11,585 nucleotides of DNA from Candidatus Zhuqueibacterota bacterium (GTDB taxonomy: Bacteria; Zhuqueibacterota; Zhuqueibacteria; Residuimicrobiales; Residuimicrobiaceae): positions 1 through 11,585 of the forward strand of contig JAFGSU010000283.1 in assembly GCA_016934435.1 (NCBI GenBank), given 5' to 3'. Within the stretch, counting starts at the first letter, position 1. Each line of letters begins with the position of its first letter. Under the pieces are notes generated by a model. That model was not told the origin of the DNA. It saw nothing but the letters and a program-made list of their open reading frames with translations, and ran no database searches. The translations under genes and the position numbers were made by a program. Positions 1 to 7,421 of this stretch are shown here, piece after piece.

Positions 1-318
1 AATAGCGCCGAGACCGGAAAGATAGTTCAAAAACAGCGGCAGCCATTCCGATTTGCCGAAAATCCCATATAGCAAAGCCAGCAGCAAAGTCCAGAAGGGG
101 GAGGAAGAGGTAGCGCTGACCCGATAGGGCGTAATACCAAAGACGCCGTATTCAACGATGTTTTTCGCCATGGCCATGTGAATGTAGGTATCATCGAGTA
201 CATAGATGATATGGCCATCGTTGGCGATGTACGCCGCATAGACGAATACCGACAGAAGGATGCTGAATAAAACAAATATTGCTAACAGAATCCATCGTTG
301 CCGCGATTTTTCTGACAT
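1..318 (-). CDS. Membrane glycosyltransferase-like protein (GT-C/ArnT-PMT type), N-terminal part
   Basis: The first 106 codons are visible; the rest lies beyond the left edge. A basic start (MSEKSRQR) leads into a hydrophobic membrane helix at about residues 9-30. A loop follows with an acidic pair in the context LDDTYIHMAMAKNI, then Y..SATSSSPFWTLLLALLYG. An Asp pair in the first periplasmic loop followed by an S/T-S-P-x-W-T-L-L motif is typical of GT-C glycosyltransferases (GT39/GT83-like), which move sugars from polyprenyl-phosphate donors onto lipid or protein at the outer face of the inner membrane. The ATG at 318 is preceded by AAAGGGA at a workable distance. The gene is divergent from the riboswitch-controlled receptor. 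The acceptor cannot be told from this fragment. The family call is by motif only. Confidence 0.7.
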   Translation of the reverse strand, partial: MSEKSRQRWILLAIFVLFSILLSVFVYAAYIANDGHIIYVLDDTYIHMAMAKNIVEYGVFGITPYRVSATSSSPFWTLLLALLYGIFGKSEWLPLFLNYLSGLGAI

Positions 319-537
319 GGGATATTCCCTTTACGCTTGATGATTCCTGAAACTAAAGCCATAGTGAAGCGCTGCAAGAGCAGCCGCGGCTGTGTATTGG
401 ATTGTACGGTCGCCTCCGGACGGACTGGACCGCCGCCCCTAACATCCGATCAAAAAGGTAGTTAATAATTTATCTATGAGCAATAAAAATTTTCAATTTT
501 GTTTTGTCCAGAGTGCAATCCAGCCCCAAAAATGTTC
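319..537. other. Intergenic region between divergent genes
   Basis: No gene is seen. On the minus strand a weak promoter candidate (TTGAAA, then an ATAAAT-like -10 after about 17 bp) lies around 469-497 and could serve the glycosyltransferase-like gene. A 12-bp perfect palindrome CAGCCGCGGCTG sits at 381-392 beside a short GCTGC/GCAGC hairpin, in a GC-rich patch that would fall in that gene's 5' leader. No function can be assigned to these. Confidence 0.35.
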
Positions 538-566
538 TTGATTTTCGAGAAAATATTTGCTATAAT
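538..566 (+). promoter_or_regulatory. Sigma-70-type promoter for the cobalamin-controlled receptor
   Basis: TTGATT (538-543) and a perfect TATAAT (561-566) are separated by exactly 17 bp. Transcription would begin near 573, just ahead of the riboswitch aptamer, so the leader RNA would be about 320 nt long. This is the strongest promoter match seen in the window. Confidence 0.8.
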
Positions 567-589
567 AAACGAGTTCTTTGAACAAGTGT

Positions 590-757
590 AGATGGTGCCC
601 GATCGGGATAATAGGGAAAACGGTGAAAAACCGTTGCAGCCCCGCTACTGTGATGGGTTACGAAGGTTACGACTGAAATGTTCAGCAAGCCACTATCCAC
701 CTTCGGATGGGAAGGCGTAACCAGTAGGTTTGATGCCCAGAGCCAGGAGACCTGCCA
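590..757 (+). promoter_or_regulatory. Cobalamin (B12) riboswitch aptamer
   Basis: The conserved cobalamin-aptamer blocks appear in the right order: GGTGCCC (594-600), AATAGGGAA (610-618), the CGGT-GAAAA-ACCG stem-loop (621-633), GCAGCCCCGCTACTGTGA (636-653), AAGCCACT (about 687-694), GATGGGAAGGCG (about 707-718) and the B12 box AGCCAGGAGACCTGCC (741-756). Cobalamin riboswitches bind adenosyl-, methyl- or hydroxocobalamin and usually repress B12 uptake or synthesis genes when bound. Here the aptamer lies between a strong promoter and a TonB receptor gene. Boundaries are approximate, because the outermost stem was not folded computationally. Confidence 0.95.
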
Positions 758-778
758 TTTTCCAATCGTATTCTGCAA

Positions 779-799
779 AAACCTTCGCGGGTGAGGTTT
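779..799 (+). promoter_or_regulatory. Riboswitch regulatory hairpin (L13-like) with kissing-loop sequence
   Basis: AAACCT (779-784) pairs with AGGTTT (794-799). The loop contains GCGGG (787-791), which is complementary to CCCGC (641-645) in the conserved GCAGCCCCGC segment of the aptamer. In known cobalamin riboswitches an L5-L13 kissing interaction of this sort couples ligand binding to the expression platform. The pairing is read from sequence; the L13 assignment is inferred from position and complementarity. Confidence 0.65.
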
Positions 800-834
800 G
801 GAATATTATGCAAGTTTTCATTCGATTTTCCAAT

Positions 835-870
835 ATCCCAGCTTTCACACAGAAGGTTGGGATTTTTTTT
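835..870 (+). terminator. Intrinsic terminator in the riboswitch expression platform
   Basis: ATCCCAGCTTT (835-845) pairs with AAGGTTGGGAT (853-863) in an 11-bp stem with two G-U pairs and a 7-nt loop, followed directly by a run of T to 870. It lies after the aptamer and before the Shine-Dalgarno GGAGGAA (877-883) of the receptor gene. The switch therefore probably works by premature transcription termination rather than by hiding the ribosome site. Confidence 0.8.
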
Positions 871-890
871 ATATTTGGAGGAACACCGTT

Positions 891-3080
891 ATGTCTTTCA
901 GACGATTTATCGCTCTGTCGGCAGTTTTCGCTTTGCTGGCCGGTTCCGGTCTGGCATCACAGGGGAAAATATCCGGAATCATCACCAGTCAGGTGACGGA
1001 GGAGGCCATTCCTGATGCTAATGTGATTATTCTCGAGACCGGATGGGGCGCCGTTTCCAGAGACGGCGGATTCTATTTCATTGATCATATTCCCACCGGC
1101 ACCTACGATCTGCACGTCAGCGTCCTCGGATACAAACCGGTTACGGAAACAGTGCGCATCGAAGCGAACGCCGTGCATCATTTCAAGTTGCAGCCAACGC
1201 TGATTGAATTTGATCCGGTTGTGGTCACCGCGACCCTGTCCGAACATCTGCAGTCCCACGTCAGCGCTTCCACGGAAATTTTCACCAGGGCCAGAATCAA
1301 TGAACTCAACGGCCATACCGGCGCTGAATTATTTGAATCAATAGGCGGCGTGTATTCGAAGAGTTATGACGGCATCGCCGGCGTGAACACGCCCTCGATC
1401 CGCGGTTCAAACGCCGATCAGGTGCTTATCCTGATGGACGGCATTCGCCTGAATACCGCCCAGGGAGGCGGCGTGGATTTAAATACCATACCGGTGTCCG
1501 TTCTGGATCGGGTCGAAATTATCAGAGGCGGCCATTCCGCTGTTCTGGGCTCCGACGCGGTAGGCGGCACCATCAATTTAATCTCTAAAAGCAGCATCCA
1601 ATCCAAAGGATATAATTATGGTTTCCAGTCGACCCTGGGTTCGTTCGGCAACCGCATTCAGACCGTGCACGGTTCGCATCAAATCGGGCCGGTAGCAGTC
1701 CTGGCAAATTATAATCGCATGGAAAGCGACGGCAACTTTGAATATCAGGATCCCCTCTCCAAACAAACGGAGGAACGCCTCAACAATGATTCCAGCACTG
1801 AGGATTTTTTTATTAAAGGGCAGGCACGCATCAATGATCGAAATACGGTTCAGCTGCTGTATCATACCTTACATACTGAAAAAGGCGTGGCCGGCAGCGT
1901 CAATCTCAATCCCTGGTCCAACCTCTCCATGACAACGCCAAATGCGAGAGCGGATATCAAAAGAAATATTTATAAACTCGAATCCAAAAATCAACTCAGC
2001 AATCGGCTCTTTCTTAAAAGTCAGATTGGATTGCATGAATATGACTATGGCTACAAAAACAGCGACGACCTCTCCGATGATCTGCATAAAGATGATTCGT
2101 TCAGCGCCAATGGACAGGCCATCTATACATTCAGCAACGATATCGTTTCGACCATAGGGATCAATTATCAGAAAGACGATTTGACCAGCACCCAATTTAA
2201 AAATGTGGACAGCCGGAAAATGACCAGCCTGTTTGGACAATTGGAGTTACATCATAATGTTTCGATCGCGCAACTACATTTGATACCCGCCGTTAGATGG
2301 GACCATTACAGCGATGTCGGCGCACAGACATCGCCCAAATTAGGCATCATGGTGAAGACAACGGGTGCGATGAATGTTGCGCTCCGAAGCAATATCGGAG
2401 AATCATACCGGGTGCCCTCCTTGAATGATCTGTACTGGCCGGAACAGAGTTATGGCCCGGGATATGGCGGTGTGGGCGGCAATGTGAACCTAAAGCCTGA
2501 ATTGGGCCGCAATTTTGATGTCGGACTGGTTTTCTCGCTGCAGCGTAATGCACTCATCCGGTTCGAGTCCACCTATTTTCACAATGAGATTGAAAATCTG
2601 ATCGTCTGGACCTCGGATGAAGAAATGTGGTGGCACCCGAATAATGTCGGCAAAGCAACCATGCGGGGGTTAGAAAACGGCATCGAGGTAAGATTGCCCT
2701 CGAATATGGCTTACGTTAATCTCTATTACACGCACATGAACGCTACGGAAGGGACGCCGGATTCGCCCAATAGAGGCAAACGACTCATCTATCGTCCCGA
2801 TGACAAGTGGGATATCTGGGCGGGCGTTAAGCTGGGGAAAATGAGCGCCAATATCAACTACCGGTTGGTGAGCAAATCGTACATCAATGCGGATAATTCG
2901 AAAAGTCTGGATGCCTATCAATTGCTGGGAGCCAATATCGGCGCTCAGTTTATCATCCGTGGATTCAAGCTGCATGCTAAATTACAGGGGCTCAATCTTT
3001 TCGATAAGATGATTTTTCTCAACGACGGGTATCCGCTGCCCGGCCGCGAATTTCGCTTAACGGTTGGATTGGCGTATTAA
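891..3080 (+). CDS. btuB: TonB-dependent outer-membrane receptor, BtuB-like (cobalamin/corrinoid uptake)
   Basis: This 729-residue outer-membrane receptor should import cobalamin or related corrinoids using TonB energy. A signal peptide (about 1-23, ending near SGLAS) is followed by a carboxypeptidase-regulatory-like beta domain (about 26-105, G..I.GIIT..... DANV....G....DG.F.F...P.GTYDL.....GY). Next come a TonB-box-like DPVVVTAT (108-115), a plug domain (about 120-235, with PSIRGSNADQVLILMDGIRL and DRVEIIRGGHSAVLGSDAVGGTINLI), and a beta-barrel ending in the aromatic FRLTVGLAY. The ATG at 891 is chosen because GGAGGAA lies 8-14 bases upstream; a longer open frame back to 798 runs through the riboswitch platform. 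The substrate is inferred from the cobalamin riboswitch in its leader, since sequence alone would only say TonB receptor. The N-terminal beta-domain extension is common in Bacteroidota-like phyla and absent from E. coli BtuB. Confidence 0.92.
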   Translation: MSFRRFIALSAVFALLAGSGLASQGKISGIITSQVTEEAIPDANVIILETGWGAVSRDGGFYFIDHIPTGTYDLHVSVLGYKPVTETVRIEANAVHHFKLQPTLIEFDPVVVTATLSEHLQSHVSASTEIFTRARINELNGHTGAELFESIGGVYSKSYDGIAGVNTPSIRGSNADQVLILMDGIRLNTAQGGGVDLNTIPVSVLDRVEIIRGGHSAVLGSDAVGGTINLISKSSIQSKGYNYGFQSTLGSFGNRIQTVHGSHQIGPVAVLANYNRMESDGNFEYQDPLSKQTEERLNNDSSTEDFFIKGQARINDRNTVQLLYHTLHTEKGVAGSVNLNPWSNLSMTTPNARADIKRNIYKLESKNQLSNRLFLKSQIGLHEYDYGYKNSDDLSDDLHKDDSFSANGQAIYTFSNDIVSTIGINYQKDDLTSTQFKNVDSRKMTSLFGQLELHHNVSIAQLHLIPAVRWDHYSDVGAQTSPKLGIMVKTTGAMNVALRSNIGESYRVPSLNDLYWPEQSYGPGYGGVGGNVNLKPELGRNFDVGLVFSLQRNALIRFESTYFHNEIENLIVWTSDEEMWWHPNNVGKATMRGLENGIEVRLPSNMAYVNLYYTHMNATEGTPDSPNRGKRLIYRPDDKWDIWAGVKLGKMSANINYRLVSKSYINADNSKSLDAYQLLGANIGAQFIIRGFKLHAKLQGLNLFDKMIFLNDGYPLPGREFRLTVGLAY

Positions 3081-3409
3081 CGTGTTATAAGCCTGGGATT
3101 GTCCAAAAAGTAAAAAGATTGTATTGTATGGGATCTATATTGCGAGGTGGGAATGAGTATGGAGGGGGGAGTAGTGTAAAGCGTTTCTTCTTGTAGCAGA
3201 CTTTTGTGATGTTTAGTGGAGCTTCAATGAATCTTGTTGTGTAGGTTTAATCATAGTGACCAGGCTTCAGATTTCAAAGCAGAGCTGTTGTGACAAGTGC
3301 GCTCCCAAGCCAGGAGCTTGGGAGCGAGGGGGAAACCAAACGCTATGAAAACTGAAAATCTGTAGTGATTAATTTGAAAAAGCATCATTGTTTATTAAAT
3401 AATTATACC
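3081..3409. other. Intergenic region between convergent genes
   Basis: There is no convincing gene in these 329 bases between the receptor and the convergent secreted-protein pair. The notable contents are the perfect hairpin at 3300-3326 and a small ATTATA-ccc-TATAAT inverted repeat (3402-3416), which overlaps the stop codon of the truncated secreted protein. No hairpin with a T-run that would serve as a classical terminator was seen on either strand. Confidence 0.6.
3300..3326. repeat. REP-like perfect palindromic hairpin
   Basis: CGCTCCCAAGC (3300-3310) is perfectly complementary to GCTTGGGAGCG (3316-3326) around a 5-base loop, CAGGA. No T-run follows on either strand. It resembles the GTTCCCAAGC...GCTTGGGAACGAG class of repetitive extragenic palindromes, which in many bacteria are dispersed by RAYT-type (REP-associated tyrosine) transposases; that likeness is from memory and no second copy is in this window. 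It could also help end the two converging transcripts. Confidence 0.6.
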
Positions 3410-3730
3410 CTATAATGGTAAAGATGGGTTAGGATAATTCTGCTGAAGCCGGAAGCAATTAGTCCTGCCAATAGGACTATCGTCCACAACGGTCTGGCTG
3501 ATCTCTATTGAATAGTGCCCCCGGGCATCAGTATAATCAATAAACGTGCATTCTGTATCTGCCTGATTAGTGATGGTCACCAGCGCCTCCGCAACCGGTT
3601 CAGCGCCGTTTCCCAGATATTCCGCACCATTGTCTGTTACTGTGCCCGTAAGGATAATATGTGAAAATAGTGTTTGACTGTTTAAAACCAAACAGAGTGC
3701 AAATAATTGTAATAATCCGCAATTGAACAT
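3410..3730 (-). CDS. Small secreted beta-domain protein with truncated C-terminal sorting tag
   Basis: This 106-residue protein has a signal peptide (about 1-23), then a carboxypeptidase-regulatory/Ig-like segment (about 27-82: LTGTVTDNG, EPVAEALVTITNQ, TDARGHYSIEI). It ends in GRTNCFRLQQNYPNPSLPL and a stop. FRLQQNYPNP is the usual opening of the type IX-style C-terminal sorting domain, which normally runs a further 70 or so residues (FNPSTTI...). Here everything after YPNP is lost, so it probably cannot be sorted to the cell surface and may be a pseudogene. The ATG at 3730 follows an AGGGAGG ribosome site. It sits 23 bp downstream of the large secreted-protein gene and is probably co-transcribed with it. 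Function unknown. Confidence 0.6.
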   Translation of the reverse strand: MFNCGLLQLFALCLVLNSQTLFSHIILTGTVTDNGAEYLGNGAEPVAEALVTITNQADTECTFIDYTDARGHYSIEISQTVVDDSPIGRTNCFRLQQNYPNPSLPL

Positions 3731-3753
3731 TGCGCCTCCCTTTTAAGTGGTAA

Positions 3754-5745
3754 TTATTTTAGCACGGTCATCTTCCGAGATTGTTGAAATCCTTGCATTT
3801 TTATTTGGTAAACATAGATTCCGGCGGGTATATCTTTTACTGTAAATGGCGCTGTATACCGACCGGGAGTCATAATTTCATCCACGAGAGTTGAAATTTC
3901 TCTCCCTAACAAGTCGTACACTTTCAGGCAAACAGGAGATGTTTTGCTGACGCTGAATTCTATTGTCGTCGATGGATTAAAGGGATTTGGATAATTTTGT
4001 TCAAGTTGAAATTGGTCAGGTACTGGTTGCGACAGGTTTATTACCCCGACCTCCCGGTCACTTGATAAATTTTCAAACCACTCAAAAGCAGAAAAGTAGC
4101 TCCCCGTATAAATCGCGATAATGTCCTTGTCTTTATCACCATCCAAATCGGCAAAGCAAACATCATAATTATAGCCATTTACATAATTAAATAAACGATG
4201 TTCTCCAAAAACACCGTTGCCATCTATATTTTCATACCACTTTAAGTAATAACTACCATCCAGCATCCAGGAGCCGCATAGTACATCCATGTCACCATCA
4301 TCATCCAGATCGCATGCCCAGAATGGCTGACGGAGAATTCCACTTTCAAGGCCGAAAAATTGTTGTTCACCAAACGTTCCGCCTCCGGTGTTTTTATACC
4401 AAATCGTTTTCTCTCCCTCTTCTAATGAAGAGAGAACTTCTTTATGCCCGTCTCCATTTAAATCTGCTGCCAGTACGACCAGAGGCTCATCTTTTGCATG
4501 TTCTCTAAACAAACCGGGTATATGTTGAGCCGAAGTGAAATTTCCTTTTCCATCTACATTCTCATACCACATAATTTCATCTGTTTCATGATCACAGGCT
4601 AAAATGTCCACATCGCCATCACTATCCAGATCGGAAGGGAAAATATCTCTTATGGATCCTTCTGTGACGTTGTGCTCAGAGTCCAGGACACCCAATCCAT
4701 TATTTTCATACCATACAATATTTTCCTCAGACGTCCCAAAACCCAACTCTGATAAGTATAATAGGACATCAACAGCACCATCCCCGTTCATGTCCGATGG
4801 AAATATTTTATAAGAATAGTCCCCTGTAAGATCATTGATTAATATCCGCTGATAAAATGCACTTGCGTCATTATGATTTTCGTACCAGACTATTCTATCA
4901 TCAACATTAACCGCCAATATATCCGTATCACCGTCGGAATCAAAATCGGTTGTGCAAAGTGGCTTTTCTTCCCAGTTTTTTGTATTTATATCAATCGAAT
5001 CACCAATCATCTTCTTATTATCAAAGGTTCCCTGTCTGTCGATATTTTCGTGCCAGTTAATCGTTTTGGAATAATCATGTGTGGACACTAAATCCATGTC
5101 TCCGTCGTTGTCGAGGTCGGCTGCACAAACAAAAGAGGGTGCATAGTCGGAAATTATTTCTTGTGACGGTCCAAAATAATTTCTTTCCTCGCCCCGTACG
5201 GTTGCTCTGGTTATCGTGTTATAATACTCCGAATCTACCCTAAATATGGCTTCACTGGAGTCTGTGGCTACAGCATTCGGTGATGTAAAGGTCATGGTAT
5301 ATTCAGCAGGCGTACTGCTGTCTTGTGCCTGCCCCCCAATCACCAGTGTATCACATTCACTGCTGCTGAAATAATGATTTATTGTGAACTCTTTAATGGT
5401 GGTATTGCCATTATGCAACCGGACCTGTATCTCCACTTCACCTTTGCCCCCAACATTTGTAAATCGGACATACTGATCGTATTCATTCACCATCTGACCG
5501 GCATTATAGATATGCATGAAAATGTTACCCTCATCATCCCGATAGTTCACAACACGACCATACTTATCACGTTCGGTTTTCAGCGGAGATGGAACAGGCT
5601 GCCATATTACTACAGGATCGGATTGGGCAAAACTCAGGCCGGGGCGATTTCTTTGATGCCGGCCGGCTGATAAAATGGATTGATAAAGAATAAGTGAGAA
5701 TATTACAATTAACACAAAACCATTTTTATATTTAGAAAATAACAT
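3754..5745 (-). CDS. Secreted FG-GAP/VCBS seven-repeat propeller protein with C-terminal sorting domain
   Basis: This 663-residue protein has a signal peptide (about 1-27), an N-terminal region of unknown fold (about 40-195), and seven calcium-binding D-x-[DN]-x-D-G-x-x-[DE]-type motifs starting near residues 210, 267, 318, 372, 428, 479 and 533. Most blades are followed by W[YFH][EK]N. The 51-57-residue period and the count of seven fit a complete integrin-alpha-like seven-bladed propeller. The seventh motif (DLDGDKDKD) has K in place of the usual G. A linker leads to QNYPNPFNPSTTIEF (583-597) and a C-terminal sorting domain ending IYVYQIKMQGFQQSRKMTVLK, used for type IX-like export in related phyla. 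The start has GGAAAGGAAG upstream. It leads an apparent two-gene unit with the short secreted gene. A surface or extracellular structural/binding role is likely; the ligand is unknown. Confidence 0.88.
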   Translation of the reverse strand: MLFSKYKNGFVLIVIFSLILYQSILSAGRHQRNRPGLSFAQSDPVVIWQPVPSPLKTERDKYGRVVNYRDDEGNIFMHIYNAGQMVNEYDQYVRFTNVGGKGEVEIQVRLHNGNTTIKEFTINHYFSSSECDTLVIGGQAQDSSTPAEYTMTFTSPNAVATDSSEAIFRVDSEYYNTITRATVRGEERNYFGPSQEIISDYAPSFVCAADLDNDGDMDLVSTHDYSKTINWHENIDRQGTFDNKKMIGDSIDINTKNWEEKPLCTTDFDSDGDTDILAVNVDDRIVWYENHNDASAFYQRILINDLTGDYSYKIFPSDMNGDGAVDVLLYLSELGFGTSEENIVWYENNGLGVLDSEHNVTEGSIRDIFPSDLDSDGDVDILACDHETDEIMWYENVDGKGNFTSAQHIPGLFREHAKDEPLVVLAADLNGDGHKEVLSSLEEGEKTIWYKNTGGGTFGEQQFFGLESGILRQPFWACDLDDDGDMDVLCGSWMLDGSYYLKWYENIDGNGVFGEHRLFNYVNGYNYDVCFADLDGDKDKDIIAIYTGSYFSAFEWFENLSSDREVGVINLSQPVPDQFQLEQNYPNPFNPSTTIEFSVSKTSPVCLKVYDLLGREISTLVDEIMTPGRYTAPFTVKDIPAGIYVYQIKMQGFQQSRKMTVLK

Positions 5746-5812
5746 GGTAACTTCCTTTCCTATGAATTATATATTCCAGAAAGCCTCTAAAATAATTTTT
5801 ACAGATTATTTA

Positions 5813-5898
5813 CACCGATTCGGTGCCTACTAGTTAATGGGGTAACCCTGTGGGTGGCATGTTTTCAGTTCAGTTTGCGGATTAACATCGAATCTGGC
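5813..5898 (+). repeat. Structured intergenic repeat, copy A
   Basis: This 86-bp element is matched by copy B at 10943-11029, with 72 of the first 85 positions identical and no gaps. Its ends form inverted repeats: GATTCGGTG (5817-5825) against CATCGAATC (5886-5894). Inside, GTTAAT (5833-5838) pairs with ATTAAC (5881-5886), and ACCC-TGT-GGGT (5845-5855) forms a central hairpin. ATTTA occurs on both flanks (5808-5812 and 5899-5903), possibly a target-site duplication. It lies upstream of the minus-strand propeller gene and downstream of the protease gene. It could be a MITE-like mobile element or a structured RNA; see copy B. Confidence 0.75.
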
Positions 5899-5958
5899 AT
5901 TTAATATATTCATCCCGTTCTGACTTTACTTTTAAAGCTTAAGCTTCCGCAATACCGG

Positions 5959-7293
5959 CTATTTAAATGGCGGATACATAACCGGGTCTGGTTGCCGTTT
6001 CCGTTGTAAAACATCGATGAAGCGGTTGACTTTTTCCATGGTAGAATCGCTCTCCGCTGCAAAATCGCTCCAGTTGGATTCTTTGATCGAACCGGTCTGG
6101 GTGAGTACGGCTAAGAGCTCGTCGCGATACCCTTCCAGAGTATCGATGAGAGCCTGTCTGCGCAGACGAAGCGATTCCACCTCTGTCGCCAGATAGCCCT
6201 GATGCAGGGTTTCCACTTCCTGATCGATTTCCACGATCAGTTTGTCCACAACCAATAGCCGGCTTTTATTGTTAGACTGCATGGTTTGCAGCGCTTTATC
6301 TGCCGGTGTATTCACAGAGACGGTATTGCCGTTGTCGCAATGTAACGCAATCTCTTTCACCGTGTGATCCGGCCATTCGTTGCGGGGGATGCCTTTTACC
6401 TGTTCGGGCGTAACGTACCCCACCAGGCGGTTGTTTTCGACAACCGGAAACATACTGTGGTGATACTTGTAGAAATAGTCTTCCACCAGCTCGTCGAGGG
6501 CAAGACCGCCCTCCACGGTGATGGGATCGGCATTCATGAGGTCTGCAAGGGATTCATCCTTCAGGGTTTTTCTGATTAACACCTGCCTGTAAGAAGCTCG
6601 AGACACCGAGCGCAGAAAAAGCCCGATCATCATCCACCACAGACCGCTGATAAAATCACCCATTATGAGGGTGAAAAGACCCATCAGTATCAGAAATGTT
6701 CCGAATATTGAACCAACACTCGAAGCGATCCGGGTTGCCCATGAAAGATCATTTTTCCACAGCCATAAAATCGACCGCAACACCCGTCCACCGTCCAATG
6801 GAAAAGCAGGCACCAGATTAAAGGCGGCCAGCAGCAGATTGATCAGCCACAGGTAGTGGAATACGGCGGTCATCGGCGCGGGCCAGGTTCCCAGCGTTCC
6901 GATATGTTCCATCACATAAAAGAGCCCGGCCAGGAAGATGCTGGCAATGGGACCTGCTATGGCCATCCATAATTCCGCCTTTGGATGCCCGGGTTCTTCT
7001 TTCATTTGAGCCACACCGCCAAAGATGAATAGCGTAATCCCCTTCATGGGCACATTCATTCTTCGCGCCACGATGGAATGAGAAAATTCATGGAATACGA
7101 TGGACACAAATAAACCCAGAGCGCCACCGATTCCCATGAGCCAGTAGGTGCTCGTAGAAAATCCTTCATTAAAAGTGGGAAAAAGTCCCGTAGCCAGCGA
7201 CCAGGTAATCAAGACGGCAATGATCACCCAGCTGAAATCGATCGAAACATCGAATCCCAGTATTTTGAATAATCTGATCTGCCTTCCAAACAT
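5959..7293 (-). CDS. Site-2 protease family (M50) intramembrane zinc metalloprotease with CBS domains
   Basis: This 444-residue integral membrane protease would cleave substrates within or next to the membrane. The zinc motif HEFSH is at 68-72 inside a membrane helix, and the third ligand motif NLVPAFPLDGGR (Asp167) is at 159-170. About six membrane helices cover residues 15-228. A CBS domain (about 246-302: LMNADPITVEGGLALDELVE..., FPVVENNRLVGYVT) is complete. A second CBS domain starts at about 308 but breaks off after SRLLVVDK (351). From there a charged, helix-rich tail (352-444: EIDQEVETL, EVESLRLRRQALIDTLEGYRDEL) replaces the expected end. Relatives with tandem CBS domains are common, so the C-terminus looks like a fusion or deletion joint. 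The ATG at 7293 has AGAGGT upstream. A terminator separates it from the receiver-like gene, so it probably has its own promoter. Substrate unknown. Confidence 0.9.
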   Translation of the reverse strand: MFGRQIRLFKILGFDVSIDFSWVIIAVLITWSLATGLFPTFNEGFSTSTYWLMGIGGALGLFVSIVFHEFSHSIVARRMNVPMKGITLFIFGGVAQMKEEPGHPKAELWMAIAGPIASIFLAGLFYVMEHIGTLGTWPAPMTAVFHYLWLINLLLAAFNLVPAFPLDGGRVLRSILWLWKNDLSWATRIASSVGSIFGTFLILMGLFTLIMGDFISGLWWMMIGLFLRSVSRASYRQVLIRKTLKDESLADLMNADPITVEGGLALDELVEDYFYKYHHSMFPVVENNRLVGYVTPEQVKGIPRNEWPDHTVKEIALHCDNGNTVSVNTPADKALQTMQSNNKSRLLVVDKLIVEIDQEVETLHQGYLATEVESLRLRRQALIDTLEGYRDELLAVLTQTGSIKESNWSDFAAESDSTMEKVNRFIDVLQRKRQPDPVMYPPFK

Positions 7294-7347
7294 GATTCAT
7301 ACCTCTTTTCTGAAATAGTTAGCACGGTCAAATAATATACGAAATTG

Positions 7348-7378
7348 AAAAATGCCCGGAATGCTTCCCTGCCGGGCA
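7348..7378 (-). terminator. Intrinsic terminator after the receiver-like gene
   Basis: Read on the minus strand, TGCCCGG (7378-7372) pairs with CCGGGCA (7359-7353) across a 12-nt loop, followed at once by TTTTT. It lies 44 bp past the stop of the receiver-like gene and 55 bp before the protease start, so the two are probably separate transcription units, or linked only by read-through. Confidence 0.75.
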
Positions 7379-7421
7379 ACCGATTGCGGGTGTCATAACG
7401 AGATGGCAATTAGCCCGGATT

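Noticed and set aside
381..392. CAGCCGCGGCTG palindrome and neighbouring short hairpins.
   Set aside because: Short GC-rich self-complementary sequence with no promoter or partner site around it; could easily be chance.
798..890. Longer N-terminus for the left TonB receptor (31 extra residues).
   Set aside because: It begins with TTG inside the riboswitch platform, runs through the terminator, and would push the signal peptide inside the protein. The ATG at 891 has a strong Shine-Dalgarno.
5855..5870. TGGCATG/TGGCACG in both repeat copies as the -24 part of a sigma-54 promoter.
   Set aside because: The -12 position reads CAGTT, not TTGC[AT], in both copies, and copy A has no plus-strand gene after it.
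5934..5946. AAGCTTAAGCTT as a terminator after the protease gene.
   Set aside because: Short AT-rich palindrome without a GC stem or a following T-run on the minus strand.
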